Shown piece by piece: positions 32,108 through 41,493 of a DNA stretch of 47,874 bases. How positions within the stretch are numbered: position 1 is the first letter of the stretch; each line of letters begins with the position of its first letter. A program made the position numbers and the translations under genes. This DNA comes from UBA2705 sp963977125. Lineage in GTDB: Bacteria > Pseudomonadota > Alphaproteobacteria > Micavibrionales > Micavibrionaceae. The notes beneath the pieces are model-generated. The model was not told the DNA's origin. It worked only from the letters and a program-made list of their open reading frames with translations, and searched no databases. The stretch spans positions 1 through 47,874 of the forward strand of contig CAXBNJ010000010.1 in NCBI GenBank assembly GCA_963977125.1. The letters run 5' to 3'.

Positions 32108-33318
32108 GCCGTCATATAGATGAAGAATTAGAGCTTGGCGGAGCGCGTGGTAAAGGTGGTGATCCTGGCACGAGTTCTTCTGCGCGGAGCCCAAGACTTT
32201 CTGCAGAGGCTTCTGATGAAAGAGGCTATTGGCAGGGCAGTATTTCAGATCGCCTGAAAGTTGCGCGCGGCGTTCCGCAGGCCGTTGTTAAAATCACATC
32301 CCATAGCTATGGCAAGGGCGCTGTAAAGAGACGTTTAGATTACATCTCTCGTGAAGGTGAGATCATGATTGAGACGGAAACGGGGGAGCGCTTATTAGGT
32401 GGCGATGAAACAAAAGAGCTGTTGAATGAATGGGCCGAAGATTTTGGTCATCGTAAAAACGGTCGTGATGCGACATGTATTGTGCTGTCATTTCCGCAAG
32501 AGGTCGATCATGGCGTTGCTTATAGTATCGCGCAGGAATTTTTAGCAGAACAATATGGCGATAATTACCGCTATGGCTTTGCGGCGCATGACGATACGGA
32601 TCATTATCATGTGCATGCCGTTATTAAGACCATTGGTCTAGATGGGCGCTCTTTACCGACCTATAAGGCGGATCTGCGTGAGTGGCGGATTAATATGGCT
32701 GAGAAGGCGCGCGAGCATGGTTTAGCGTTAGATGCATCGCCGCGATTTGCGCGCGGCGTATCTAATGAAGCGGATCTGTCTTTTTTCCAAACGGAGCGCA
32801 TTGACCCGTGGATCAAAGGTGCACATGTAAAGGCGCTAGACCGCGGTAATATAGGCATTGTTGTTGAGGCGGATAAAGATTTGAACCGTTATAGCGTTCA
32901 GTTTGTGAACCCTAATACTGAGAGCGCTTACACGAAAGTCTTTACATCGGAAGAGCTGTCGGTTGTTCGCGTGCCGCGTGAGGCTATCCGCCGCGCACGG
33001 GAAGAGGGCCGCGCGAAAAGCGCAATGCCGGAGACTGTGTTGAAGCAGGCTAAGGACCGCAATGGCAGTGAGCGGGTTAAATATGCGCAGGCAGCTTTGC
33101 GTGTTGCCAAAGAGCTTCCCAAGCTGAAGGACCCTCATGTTATAGATAAGAGCATTGATGCAATACGAGATCTTGCGCGTTATGCGAAGAACATGGATGG
33201 GCCGCAGCATGAAAAGCCAGGCGCGCAGAAGGCACAGGAGGTGATTGATGTTATTCGGGATTATATTAAATCGTCTATGGAGAAAGCTAAATCGTCGGAG
33301 AGAGACATAGATTTTTGA
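32104..33318 (+). CDS. VirD2/MobA-like relaxase (MOBP type)
   Basis: 404 residues. The N-terminal relaxase domain has a motif I tyrosine (KRRLDYISREGE, Tyr80 the best candidate) and motif III histidines in AAHDDTDHYHVHAVI (His162, His167, His169, His171 region). The sequence resembles Agrobacterium VirD2 and the Pfam relaxase domain. It would cut at the TATCCTG|C nic and stay bound to the 5' end during export. The basic C-terminal half probably carries the translocation signal and binds the coupling protein. It lacks helicase or primase domains. Short for a relaxase but complete. Confidence 0.88.
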   Translation: MSRHIDEELELGGARGKGGDPGTSSSARSPRLSAEASDERGYWQGSISDRLKVARGVPQAVVKITSHSYGKGAVKRRLDYISREGEIMIETETGERLLGGDETKELLNEWAEDFGHRKNGRDATCIVLSFPQEVDHGVAYSIAQEFLAEQYGDNYRYGFAAHDDTDHYHVHAVIKTIGLDGRSLPTYKADLREWRINMAEKAREHGLALDASPRFARGVSNEADLSFFQTERIDPWIKGAHVKALDRGNIGIVVEADKDLNRYSVQFVNPNTESAYTKVFTSEELSVVRVPREAIRRAREEGRAKSAMPETVLKQAKDRNGSERVKYAQAALRVAKELPKLKDPHVIDKSIDAIRDLARYAKNMDGPQHEKPGAQKAQEVIDVIRDYIKSSMEKAKSSERDIDF

Positions 33319-33430
33319 TGGGCGGCGGTTAGCTTTTTCTATTTTTCTTTAAATTTGCATGAAATTTAGACTAAAAAACTTGCTTTTCTAGGCGACCTCA
33401 TAGGCGTTGGCGGGAAACATATCATAGGGA

Positions 33431-34330
33431 TTAATATAATCGTTCCCTCAAAGCCTCATATTGTTCTTTATGTTTTTCAGGGTTATTTGTTTTAAGGTTT
33501 TGTAAATTTTTAAGTTTCCATTGTATCGCGGGAAATTTTTCAAAATTATAAATGCCCCAATCAGGAATTCCATTTTTTACGCTCAGCAAAAATTCTTTGT
33601 CTCGATCGGTAAGGCTATTATGTACCAATTTGACTAGCTTTTCTCTGGTGGCTTCAAATTCTTCATATGAGAATTCTTCTGCGCTCATGCCGGTAAATTG
33701 GTTTTCCATGGCTTTGCGCTGATCTTGAAAATTGGGCGTGATGACTTCATGGATAGGTCTGTCACTGGCTAATAAGCAGAATATAAAGCCTTGCCGAACA
33801 TCGTCGGAGATGCCCTCATTTTCCAATAGATACTTCACATCAAACAAATCTCTTGGGTGCTGGCGGTCCAGCGCCGCGCATATTTTTCCACCATATAATT
33901 GGCCAATAGGCACGATGTTTATAACAGCCGATAAATCATAAATATCTTGAGCTTTATCACAGAGTATCATTTGTATTGGCGCTTGAATTGTGCCGCGCCC
34001 GACTAAGTTTACCTCAAGTTTAATATCTGTTCTTTGTTGCGTTATAAGAAGCTTACCTATTTTTTCTTTGTGCTGAACACGGATATTTGGCAATGCCTGC
34101 TCAACCCGATTTTTAATGCGAATAAGGGCGGTGCTGATATTGTCTAGCGTCGTGGACCTGTCCTCTATGGGAAGGTATGTCAGGTCAATATCAACGGAAA
34201 GCCTTGGCATGTCGCGCACAAAAAGATTGATTGCTGTGCCGCCGTGAAGCGCAAAACAATCTTCCTTTGCGACCTGTGGTAAAACATTAAGTAGAAGGCG
34301 AACCTGCTCTTTATAATCGGGGCTTTTCAT
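33431..34330 (-). CDS. abiEii: AbiEii toxin, nucleotidyltransferase
   Basis: 299 residues from ATG 34330 (the frame is also open from TTG 34339). The nucleotidyltransferase core is visible: CFALHGGTAINLFVRDMPRLSVDIDLTYLP, with the GG(T/S) and DxD metal/NTP motifs, then the DLFDVKYLLENEG region typical of AbiEii/AbiGii. It is the toxin of a type IV toxin-antitoxin system that can abort phage infection, probably by transferring nucleotides to tRNA. It overlaps the antitoxin gene by 20 bases. On this element it may stabilise the plasmid as well as limit phages. Confidence 0.9.
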   Translation of the reverse strand: MKSPDYKEQVRLLLNVLPQVAKEDCFALHGGTAINLFVRDMPRLSVDIDLTYLPIEDRSTTLDNISTALIRIKNRVEQALPNIRVQHKEKIGKLLITQQRTDIKLEVNLVGRGTIQAPIQMILCDKAQDIYDLSAVINIVPIGQLYGGKICAALDRQHPRDLFDVKYLLENEGISDDVRQGFIFCLLASDRPIHEVITPNFQDQRKAMENQFTGMSAEEFSYEEFEATREKLVKLVHNSLTDRDKEFLLSVKNGIPDWGIYNFEKFPAIQWKLKNLQNLKTNNPEKHKEQYEALRERLY

Positions 34331-35093
34331 TTTTCTCAAATTCTCTCGGTACTGTAATTTGGTATTTATCTATATAAACACCCTTTTTGACTAAGCTACG
34401 TTTTCCTGATCCTAAATCAACATTAGACAAATCAACAAAACTTAGCCATGGATGTTCTAGTTTTTCGGCCATGTATAGGAATAGCCTTTTTACTTTTATC
34501 GAAGAGCAATTTTCCAGCAACTCCTGTACGGATTTAGGCCTTAAATTATTTAGGCCTTCCATGAGCTCATAGCACTCAAAAAACTCTTGATGCTTTGGAG
34601 CAAGGTATAAACATTCCAATATTGCGCGCGCAGGGGAGGAAACTCTGACAGAGAAGTCTTTCCTTTCCAGATCTACAAGCCCCATATCAGCAGGCAAAAA
34701 TGACGTCGTATAATAATCTATCCTCACGCCCCAATCTTTGTGTTTAAACCAGGCTGGTAGGCTTTCATTCTTAGCGCCAAAAAGAACGGCTCGGCCTGCC
34801 GCCATATCTATATAATGCGCTCTTCCCTGTAGAGATAAAGCGGTGCGGCCACCGACATGCACTGTTAATTCAGCTTGATTTTGAAGAGCATATATCCCTC
34901 CATGATAATCAACATCATCACCAGATCGTATAACAGCCCCTGTTCCTATGGATTCTAGCCATTTGCTTTTTTTATAACGGTTTAACAGTTGGCTTGATAT
35001 ACCGTTCTCGACGAGCCATGAGGAGAGGTAAACGGCCTCCATAGGCCATTCTTTTAATAGTTTGTTTATTTTTAATCCATTTTCTAAACTCAT
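34311..35093 (-). CDS. abiEi: AbiEi antitoxin and transcriptional repressor
   Basis: 260 residues from ATG 35093. The N-terminal part is a winged helix (LKINKLLKEWPMEAVYLSSWLVENGISSQLLNRYKKSKWLESIGTGAVIRSGDDVDYHGGIYALQNQ), and the middle AELTVHVGGRTALSLQG and SSPARAILECLYLAP are hallmarks of AbiEi. It represses its operon through paired inverted repeats and neutralises the toxin without contacting it. A TTG at 35159 extends the frame but lies upstream of the promoter. ATG 35093 lies where the transcript is predicted to begin, so the mRNA may be leaderless. Confidence 0.9.
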   Translation of the reverse strand: MSLENGLKINKLLKEWPMEAVYLSSWLVENGISSQLLNRYKKSKWLESIGTGAVIRSGDDVDYHGGIYALQNQAELTVHVGGRTALSLQGRAHYIDMAAGRAVLFGAKNESLPAWFKHKDWGVRIDYYTTSFLPADMGLVDLERKDFSVRVSSPARAILECLYLAPKHQEFFECYELMEGLNNLRPKSVQELLENCSSIKVKRLFLYMAEKLEHPWLSFVDLSNVDLGSGKRSLVKKGVYIDKYQITVPREFEKNEKPRL

Positions 35094-35095
35094 AG

Positions 35096-35194
35096 TTTGT
35101 TTATACAGGTTAAAATAAACAAAGTCAAGGTTTCGGTTTGCTTTGACTCCATTAAGCAAACTATTAGTTTGTTTATTGATTATAATATAAACAA
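35096..35194. promoter_or_regulatory. Paired operators of the AbiE system
   Basis: Two inverted repeats of equal geometry, TTGTTTAT-N10-ATAAACAA: one at about 35097-35122, the other at 35169-35194. AbiEi is known to bind two such repeats cooperatively. The first covers the predicted abiE promoter and the second lies 46 bases further upstream. Confidence 0.8.
35100..35128 (-). promoter_or_regulatory. abiE promoter
   Basis: Minus strand -35 TTGACT (35123-35128), 17-base spacer, -10 TATAAA (35100-35105). The -10 box is 6 bases from ATG 35093, so transcription should start at or near the A of the ATG. Confidence 0.7.
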
Positions 35195-35252
35195 TAAATT
35201 TTTGCTTTGCGTTAAATTTTTTAGAGGTCCTCGCTCTTAGATTATAAGCTTT

Positions 35253-36968
35253 TCAATACTCAAGAGCAGCCATAACGCGGGTTTCTATATCTTCTTTTTC
35301 CATGTTATCATCTTCTTTCAGCGCACAAATGTCAAAAACAGGCGGCGCACTTCTTTTTATATCGATCTTTGGCACATCCAGTGCAGGCAAAAGCCTGCTC
35401 TTAAATGACTTGTCTTTGAAATAGGTAATCTTCTCAACTTTGATTGGCCGTGCGCCTTCTTTAAATATCACCGCTTGTTTCTTACAAAATCTTCTAAACT
35501 CCTCAGGCCTTAAGAAATCGGTTTTAGCGTAGCTTTGGCTTTTCGTGCCCATGAGACTGTTTTGACCAAAGCTGATGCTTTCTGTTTGTGTTGTTTTGTC
35601 GCCAAAGCGCCTTGATACATATTGCGTGGTTGTTTCATCATTAGAGGCGAAGAAAACTTGCAGGGCAGAATTTTGAAGCATGCTTTCGCGCGCGGGCTTA
35701 CCGTAGAGCTCATCAATTTGTGTTAAGCCCTGAATGATGTTCAGCATACGAAGGTTATAACCGGCAATAAAGGCAAGATTATCTGCGATGACAGGCATCT
35801 TGCCAAGAGAGCCAAATTCATCAATAACCATGAGGACTTGATGGGGCTCATCACTATCTGGCAGTTTGCGGGTAAGCACATCTATTGACAGCTCAAAGAA
35901 GAGCCTGATTATTCTTGATAAAGGCTTAAGCTGATTTAGGCCGGTTGCAAAATAAATGGTGGTCTGGTTACGGCGGAGATCTGCAAGGCTGAAATCGCTT
36001 GAGCGTGTTGCGGCATCAATGCTTGGGATGGACCAAAGGTTTAAGCTTGAGGATAGGGAAGACCTGACGCCGGATTGTTCTTTCGAGGCTTTGTTTATGA
36101 AGTTGTTAAAGGCCATGACACATGCTGGGTCAAGGCGAGATCCGTGCTCTTTGAGTATATGCTGTAAGACTTTATCGAGGCTATGTTCTGTCTTAAGTGT
36201 TCTATATATTTCGCCAATACTCGCAGGAACAGCTTCGACATCCAGAACATATAGCGTGAGCCCGATAAAGAGATCCCGCGCTTCTTCTACCCACATTGAG
36301 GCTTCTGTATTGTGAGGACTTGGCAGCAATATGCTCGCCAGTCTCTGCGTATCTGATATGCGATGCGCTTCATCTTTGCGGATTGTATCAAGGGGGTTCC
36401 ATTTGTGGGAGCGGCCTTGCTCATCATCTGGTGAGAATAAATAGACATTTTGATGCTTAGCCCTGAAGCCGCTCGTGAGAGTGAAGTTCTCCTGCTTGAT
36501 ATCGAGTATGAGGGCAGATCCGCCCCAGGAGAGCAGGTTTGGGATAACAATGCCCACACCTTTACCCGAGCGAGTGGGGGCGGTCACTAAGGCGTGAATA
36601 GGCTCATTGTTAGATATATAATGCCGCTTCAGCTTGCCCAGCAGCATGCCTTCTTTATCGAGGAGCCTGGCGCGTTTTATTTCATGATTTTTGGCCCATC
36701 GTGCATCTCCGAAATAGATCTTTGGCCCGGTAGAAAGCCAAAAAAAGGCCATGGCCGTAAAACCGGCCATATTGATAAGAAGCGCGAGAGCCATTTTTTC
36801 GAGATAATCATGGCTGTGGCCGAAATGAGCATAGACGAGAAAGACAGACCAAGGCCTAGCGGCTGTATAGTCAAACCCTAGAATTAAGTAATATAAGGCG
36901 CTCCATATATGGAAGAAGGCGATTATGCCGAGGGCTATAAGGAAAAATGTTGATGCACGCATTATCAT
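35253..36968 (-). CDS. virD4: Type IV coupling protein VirD4/TraG
   Basis: 571 residues. Two N-terminal membrane helices (8-32 and 58-78) precede a cytoplasmic ATPase domain with Walker A TAPTRSGKGVG (about 129-139) and Walker B VLMVIDEFGSLGKM. The FGDARWAK and SALILDIKQEN stretches are typical of VirD4/TraG. It recruits the relaxase-DNA complex to the secretion channel. It overlaps virB11 by 4 bases, so it is the last gene of the T4SS operon, and ends before the abiE promoter region. The C-terminus is short and acidic. Confidence 0.92.
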   Translation of the reverse strand: MIMRASTFFLIALGIIAFFHIWSALYYLILGFDYTAARPWSVFLVYAHFGHSHDYLEKMALALLINMAGFTAMAFFWLSTGPKIYFGDARWAKNHEIKRARLLDKEGMLLGKLKRHYISNNEPIHALVTAPTRSGKGVGIVIPNLLSWGGSALILDIKQENFTLTSGFRAKHQNVYLFSPDDEQGRSHKWNPLDTIRKDEAHRISDTQRLASILLPSPHNTEASMWVEEARDLFIGLTLYVLDVEAVPASIGEIYRTLKTEHSLDKVLQHILKEHGSRLDPACVMAFNNFINKASKEQSGVRSSLSSSLNLWSIPSIDAATRSSDFSLADLRRNQTTIYFATGLNQLKPLSRIIRLFFELSIDVLTRKLPDSDEPHQVLMVIDEFGSLGKMPVIADNLAFIAGYNLRMLNIIQGLTQIDELYGKPARESMLQNSALQVFFASNDETTTQYVSRRFGDKTTQTESISFGQNSLMGTKSQSYAKTDFLRPEEFRRFCKKQAVIFKEGARPIKVEKITYFKDKSFKSRLLPALDVPKIDIKRSAPPVFDICALKEDDNMEKEDIETRVMAALEY

Positions 36969-37960
36969 GCTGCGCCTTTAGGGAAGTAAATATCTGTTAT
37001 TCTTCTTTCGCCATTAACGCGCTTTAACTGCACAACGATATCAATGATGTTGTGAAGATATTCAAGGATTTCAGCGCGGTTAATATTGAGGCCGGCTTGC
37101 ATGACCATTAAGGTGATCTGCTCAAATGCGCCGCGCGGCGTATCGGCGTGGACGCTTGTAATAGAGCCTGGATGTCCTGTGTTTACGGCGCGCATGAAAG
37201 CATACGCTTCTTTACCGCGTAGCTCACCGAGCATTATGCGGTCAGGCCTTAGGCGCAATGAGGCTTCGAGTAGATCCTGCACATTAACAAGAGAGCGGCC
37301 TTGGTCACCTTTAGACGCTAAAAGAGATAAGGTGTTTTCCTGATCCAGCGTTAACTCTGGGGTGTCTTCGATTGTGATGATGCGCTCATGAGCGGCTATT
37401 TCTTTTGTTAGGGCATTTAATAAGGTCGTCTTGCCAGAAGACGTGCCGCCGGAAATGATGATGTTCTTCTTAGCCCTGACCGCGTCGGTTAAAAACTGCT
37501 GATATTTGTTTTGGACGAGCAGCGCATGCAGCGCCTTATCTTCGTCATGGCTGGTATATTCTGTAGAGGTGAGCGTGTGATCAAAGGCTCCATTTTTTTG
37601 ATAGTCATCCAGCGTTAGGTTTTGCAGTGTTTGCTTTCTAATAGAAAAGGCGCCCCCTTGCGGCGTGGCTGGATAGAGCACAGATTGAAAACGTGAGCCG
37701 CAAGGAAGCGCCGCCGATAAAAGCGGCGTTTCTTCATTAACATGCTGATTAGAATGCGCGGCCACTTGCCGCATTAATAAAGAGATATTATCCATGGTCA
37801 TTTCAGGGACCTCGTGATGCTCCATCCCTACAGAGCCAGAGCGCTCGACCCAAACAGATCCAGGGGCATTGACTGAAATTTCGTTAATGCCGTCTTGCTG
37901 CAGCCACGGGAGGATAGGCTTGAGTGCCTGGTTCAGGTAATGCCCGGTTATTTCCACCAT
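36965..37960 (-). CDS. virB11: VirB11 secretion ATPase
   Basis: 331 residues. Walker A is GGTSSGKTT (171-179) and other family motifs follow: the Asp box (ERIITIEDTPEL), Walker B-like LRLRPDRIMLGELRG, and the His box NTGHPGSITSVHAD. VirB11 is a hexameric ATPase on the inner face of the membrane that drives pilus assembly and substrate transfer with VirB4 and VirD4. It overlaps virB10 by 13 bases and virD4 by 4. Full length for the family. Confidence 0.93.
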   Translation of the reverse strand: MVEITGHYLNQALKPILPWLQQDGINEISVNAPGSVWVERSGSVGMEHHEVPEMTMDNISLLMRQVAAHSNQHVNEETPLLSAALPCGSRFQSVLYPATPQGGAFSIRKQTLQNLTLDDYQKNGAFDHTLTSTEYTSHDEDKALHALLVQNKYQQFLTDAVRAKKNIIISGGTSSGKTTLLNALTKEIAAHERIITIEDTPELTLDQENTLSLLASKGDQGRSLVNVQDLLEASLRLRPDRIMLGELRGKEAYAFMRAVNTGHPGSITSVHADTPRGAFEQITLMVMQAGLNINRAEILEYLHNIIDIVVQLKRVNGERRITDIYFPKGAA

Positions 37961-39060
37961 GATCCATTATTCCTTTTTGGTTTTGTTGATGAGAAATCAA
38001 GATCACTTGTCACAAAGATATTAATAGCCGTGCCCTGATCAACATGGATTGTGGGCGCAATATTAATCGCATTTTTAAGCGCTATTTCTGCGCTGTTATT
38101 TAGCGCGCCACCACTGCTGGTCACGATTGTTTGGGCGTCCGTGTTGCTCGCAGCATTAACGCCCGCTTGTACCGCGCCATCAATCATTGACAGGAGTATG
38201 GCGGAGCCAAAGCGCTCAAGGAAGCGTGTGTCAACCTCGCCGCCAAGGCCTGCGCGGCCTAAAGCATCCGTGCCTGGACTGTTAAGGGATATATCAACGC
38301 CATCTGGGCGAATAATGCGCTGCCAAATGACAAAGAGGCGGCTTTGGCCTTGTTTGATGTTCGATTGATACTGACCAATGATTTTTGATCCGCGCGGGAT
38401 GAGAATATTGGAGCCGTCAAAACTATAGATATCGCGCGTTACAATGGCGCGTAAATGCCCTGCGAGATCGCTTTGGATGGCGGTTTCTAACACGCCGCTG
38501 ATCGTTGTGCCTTGAGCAATCATATAATCCTGATTTTGTATTTTCTGTGCATTGATGAGCACAGCATTGCTTGATTGTTCGCCCTTATCTGAAGATGAAA
38601 AGCTCGGCATGCCGCCAGCGTTTTGTGGTTTAAGTGATGCTTTTTGAGTATAGACCAGCATGGGGGAGCGTTTACGCGCCTGTGCTTGTTGCTCGGCCAC
38701 TTCTGCTTTTTTGCGTTCTAACTCTTGCAGGCGTAGCTGATGCTGTAAAAGAAGAGGATCAATTGGCGGCGCTTGATTGATTTGCCCGCCATTATTAATG
38801 CGCTCTTGCATCGGAAATGCCGGCTCATGGGAAGAGGAGACCAGTCTATATTGTTCTTCTTGCTGCGTGGTTATGGCGCTTGGCTTATCTTTTTTAGAAA
38901 GAGCGCCACCAAAATTGATCCAGATTATTCCTATAACGGCCAATGCGCCGCCTATATACCAGGCATAATCAGAGATTTTAGGGCCAGATTGGGCGACATG
39001 GGACAGGCCCCGATTAGCCTCACTTTTATTGGGCTCTTGCGTTATATCATCTTGGGTCAT
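37948..39060 (-). CDS. virB10: VirB10/TrbI channel protein
   Basis: 370 residues. A single membrane helix (ISDYAWYIGGALAVIGIIWINFGG) follows a polar cytoplasmic start. A Gln/Lys-rich linker (LLLQHQLRLQELERKKAEVAEQQAQARKR) spans the periplasm. The C-terminal TrbI domain has YMIAQGTTISGVLETAIQSDLAG and RIIRPDGVDISLNSPGTDALGRAGLGG, family hallmarks. It connects inner and outer membrane parts of the channel with VirB7 and VirB9. It starts 3 bases after virB9. Confidence 0.93.
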   Translation of the reverse strand: MTQDDITQEPNKSEANRGLSHVAQSGPKISDYAWYIGGALAVIGIIWINFGGALSKKDKPSAITTQQEEQYRLVSSSHEPAFPMQERINNGGQINQAPPIDPLLLQHQLRLQELERKKAEVAEQQAQARKRSPMLVYTQKASLKPQNAGGMPSFSSSDKGEQSSNAVLINAQKIQNQDYMIAQGTTISGVLETAIQSDLAGHLRAIVTRDIYSFDGSNILIPRGSKIIGQYQSNIKQGQSRLFVIWQRIIRPDGVDISLNSPGTDALGRAGLGGEVDTRFLERFGSAILLSMIDGAVQAGVNAASNTDAQTIVTSSGGALNNSAEIALKNAINIAPTIHVDQGTAINIFVTSDLDFSSTKPKRNNGSWWK

Positions 39061-39062
39061 TT

Positions 39063-39869
39063 TTATGCTCCCTGCGCTTTTAATAAACGGCTAACAATGC
39101 CTAGAGGGCGGGGGCTTGCTCCGTTAAGTTCTGGGGCGGGATCGTAGCTGCGATTAAAAATACAGGTAACGCTCTTGGCGTTACGCAAGGTGAATTGCTT
39201 TCCTATGCTGTGAACGACGACGTAGCGCCCTTCAATCGTATAGTTGATAAGGCTTTCAGTGCCATTGGCGGCAACGCTAAAAATAGCCGGAACTTCGGTC
39301 TGTTTATCAAATTCAAAATAGGTGAAGTCACCATCATCAAAAGTGCGCTTGGGTACTTGCCCTGTATGGCCCGCGAATTCATAGTCAAAATTCCACGCGG
39401 AAGGCGGGATGTTGTTCCCTTGTGATTGATCTGCAATAGGTCGCTCTATGAATCCTGATGTGTTTTCTGGGTATTTAAACTGGACATGGAAAGCCATGTT
39501 TTTTGCATGCGGGCCATTAGCCGCGCTGGCATTCAGCTCAAAGTGATATGTTCTCTTGCTTGTTACAACAGTGAGATTGGTTGTTGCATTGTCTTCAACC
39601 GGCTTAACAAAGAGAAGGTTGCCCTCTTCATTGGGGTTAACATACCAAGCCATGCTGTCACCAAGGGCGATATTCTGTATGGCTTCATCACGGTTAAACT
39701 CAATTAATGTTTGATAGCCGTAATGACCTCTTATTTCGGTGACGTCACGGGGGCTATAGACAATAGTTCTAATCCTATTATCGACAGGGCCAGCTTTAGG
39801 TGATTTTTCAGCGTGAGCTGGCATGGTTATAGCGAGTAGGGCTATCGTGCTTATGAGTGTTCTATGCAT
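39063..39869 (-). CDS. virB9: VirB9/TrbG outer-membrane core protein
   Basis: 268 residues with a signal peptide (MHRTLISTIALLAITMPAHA). The N-terminal beta domain (IRTIVYSPRDVTEIRGHYGYQTLIEFNRDEAIQNIALGDSMAW) and the C-terminal domain (PPSAWNFDYEFAG..., DDGDFTYFEFDKQTEVPAIFSV, SIGKQFTLRNAKSVTCIFNRSY) match VirB9/CagX. The Cys near the end could bond with the VirB7 lipoprotein, as in Agrobacterium. It builds the outer-membrane core with VirB7 and VirB10. Confidence 0.92.
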   Translation of the reverse strand: MHRTLISTIALLAITMPAHAEKSPKAGPVDNRIRTIVYSPRDVTEIRGHYGYQTLIEFNRDEAIQNIALGDSMAWYVNPNEEGNLLFVKPVEDNATTNLTVVTSKRTYHFELNASAANGPHAKNMAFHVQFKYPENTSGFIERPIADQSQGNNIPPSAWNFDYEFAGHTGQVPKRTFDDGDFTYFEFDKQTEVPAIFSVAANGTESLINYTIEGRYVVVHSIGKQFTLRNAKSVTCIFNRSYDPAPELNGASPRPLGIVSRLLKAQGA

Positions 39870-39895
39870 TGTGTCTTCTTTCTGCTCGTTTAATC

Positions 39896-40564
39896 TTAAT
39901 TACTTATCTCTGTATCGCGGCGATAGCTGGTTACTTGAAAGCCAAGAGGGTTAATAAACCTGTTTTTGAGTTGCTCTGGCGTTTGCACATAGCGAAACTT
40001 GATAATGGACATATAGTGATGATCTGAGATCCGGCCCGTTTTCTGGTACTCGCTTTTCGTAGAGAAGCGCACAGCCGCCGTATCTTTGCTTTCATTGAGG
40101 AATGTTACATTCTTGATCTCAACAGAGCGCACAGCCTCATGACCGTATTTCTTGACGGGATTATCAGGGTTGCTGTCTTTAAACAGGTTTTTGTATTGCT
40201 CTTGCGCCATTGGCGCAGAATGTAGCTCAACGAATTTATATTTATGCTTAAAGTCAGCTGCATCAAAAGTCTCACGCGCTAGAACATATTGAGCGAGATT
40301 GGCGATTGTGATGGATTCATCTTCTCTGAGCGTCCCGACATTTAAGCCTTTGCTCACTTCTACATATCCGGTTGCCTTTTCTACAGTAACGACATAAGGC
40401 GCAAACTCTTTTAAAGGCATGACGAGGACAAGAGCAAAAATAGATAATGTTGCAAGCAGTGTAGCGCCTAGGGCTATGCTCCAGGCTATTTTATTCGATC
40501 TTTTTAAATGCTCGTGGACGTTATATTGCCAATCATTGGCAGCTTTGAAATACTCATGTGTCAT
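39896..40564 (-). CDS. virB8: VirB8 inner-membrane assembly factor
   Basis: 222 residues: a short cytoplasmic start, one membrane helix (IAWSIALGATLLATLSIFALVLVMPL) and a periplasmic nuclear-transport-factor-2-like domain (FAPYVVTVEKATGYVEV, ANLAQYVLARETFDAADFKHKYKFVEL, HYMSIIKFRYVQTPEQLKNRFINPLGFQVTSYRRD). The NPLGFQV stretch is a VirB8 signature. It nucleates assembly of the channel. GAGGA precedes the ATG. Confidence 0.92.
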   Translation of the reverse strand: MTHEYFKAANDWQYNVHEHLKRSNKIAWSIALGATLLATLSIFALVLVMPLKEFAPYVVTVEKATGYVEVSKGLNVGTLREDESITIANLAQYVLARETFDAADFKHKYKFVELHSAPMAQEQYKNLFKDSNPDNPVKKYGHEAVRSVEIKNVTFLNESKDTAAVRFSTKSEYQKTGRISDHHYMSIIKFRYVQTPEQLKNRFINPLGFQVTSYRRDTEISN

Positions 40565-40581
40565 TGTCGTTCCTCATTATT

Positions 40582-41493
40582 CTAGAGTGATGATCTGTCT
40601 TTTGATTTCCATCGTTGGCGCATTTGGCGCGCATGACGGCCCGCCGTTACGGCGCCCGATACGGAGTTTTTAAACATGCCAAGTGAAGAGAGCTGAAAGC
40701 CGCCGCCAATACCTGCCGCCCAAGATTTGACTTGGGTTAGTAATAAAATGGAGACGCCACAGATAACTGTGAAGCTGGCAATATTCTTCAGCCTTGGGCC
40801 TGAGTTTTGGGTTGTGAGCATCAATTCTTCACTGATTTGGCTTAAGAGCCCGACAATTAGAAGTAAAAGGGCGTAAACCAGTACAGGAATGAGGGCAAAG
40901 GTGAGAATCTGACGTAACCAGCCCTCAAAGAGCGCTTTAGTGCCATTAAATAGATATAAAAGGATAAAAAATGGCGCGAGTGCCAGCAAAACAGCAACAG
41001 CGAGCTTGCCTAAAACAATATATCCGCCGGCCACCATAACAACGCTAACCGTTAATAGCGTAATTAACAGCGCGTATATGTGTAGGATGACGTTATAGCC
41101 AGCTTTCTTAGAGATATTTTGCGCCGCTTCTATGCCGTGATCATATATCTGCGTCATATTGGCGTTAATACTCCCTGTGTTTTCTCCCATTGAATCGTAT
41201 AGGGCGCCAACAATAGAGGCAGGGATATCAATGAATGTGGCATAAACAAGCATGGTTAAGAGGCCAATATTCGTCACAAGCACGTATATAGCGGCGAGCT
41301 TAAAAATGCGCGGCATAAGATCTGCAAAGCTGATATTGATGCGGCCAAGCCAGGCCAAATAGCCCATAATCACAACATAAAGCGCCATCATTATGCTGAT
41401 CCATGGATTAGCAATGGCGTTAAATGTATTCCATGTGCCAAAGACATAGACGGAAATCATATTATCCGTTGATGTAAGTAAGAACTCATACAT
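40582..41493 (-). CDS. virB6: VirB6/TrbL polytopic membrane protein
   Basis: 303 residues with at least six membrane helices and a central, longer periplasmic loop (about 95-125). The pattern LFNGTKALFEGWLRQILTFALIPVLVYALLLLIVGL is typical of VirB6. It forms part of the inner-membrane pore. Its start overlaps the end of the VirB7 lipoprotein gene by 8 bases, suggesting coupled translation. The C-terminal tail is short and basic. Confidence 0.88.
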   Translation of the reverse strand: MYEFLLTSTDNMISVYVFGTWNTFNAIANPWISIMMALYVVIMGYLAWLGRINISFADLMPRIFKLAAIYVLVTNIGLLTMLVYATFIDIPASIVGALYDSMGENTGSINANMTQIYDHGIEAAQNISKKAGYNVILHIYALLITLLTVSVVMVAGGYIVLGKLAVAVLLALAPFFILLYLFNGTKALFEGWLRQILTFALIPVLVYALLLLIVGLLSQISEELMLTTQNSGPRLKNIASFTVICGVSILLLTQVKSWAAGIGGGFQLSSLGMFKNSVSGAVTAGRHARQMRQRWKSKDRSSL

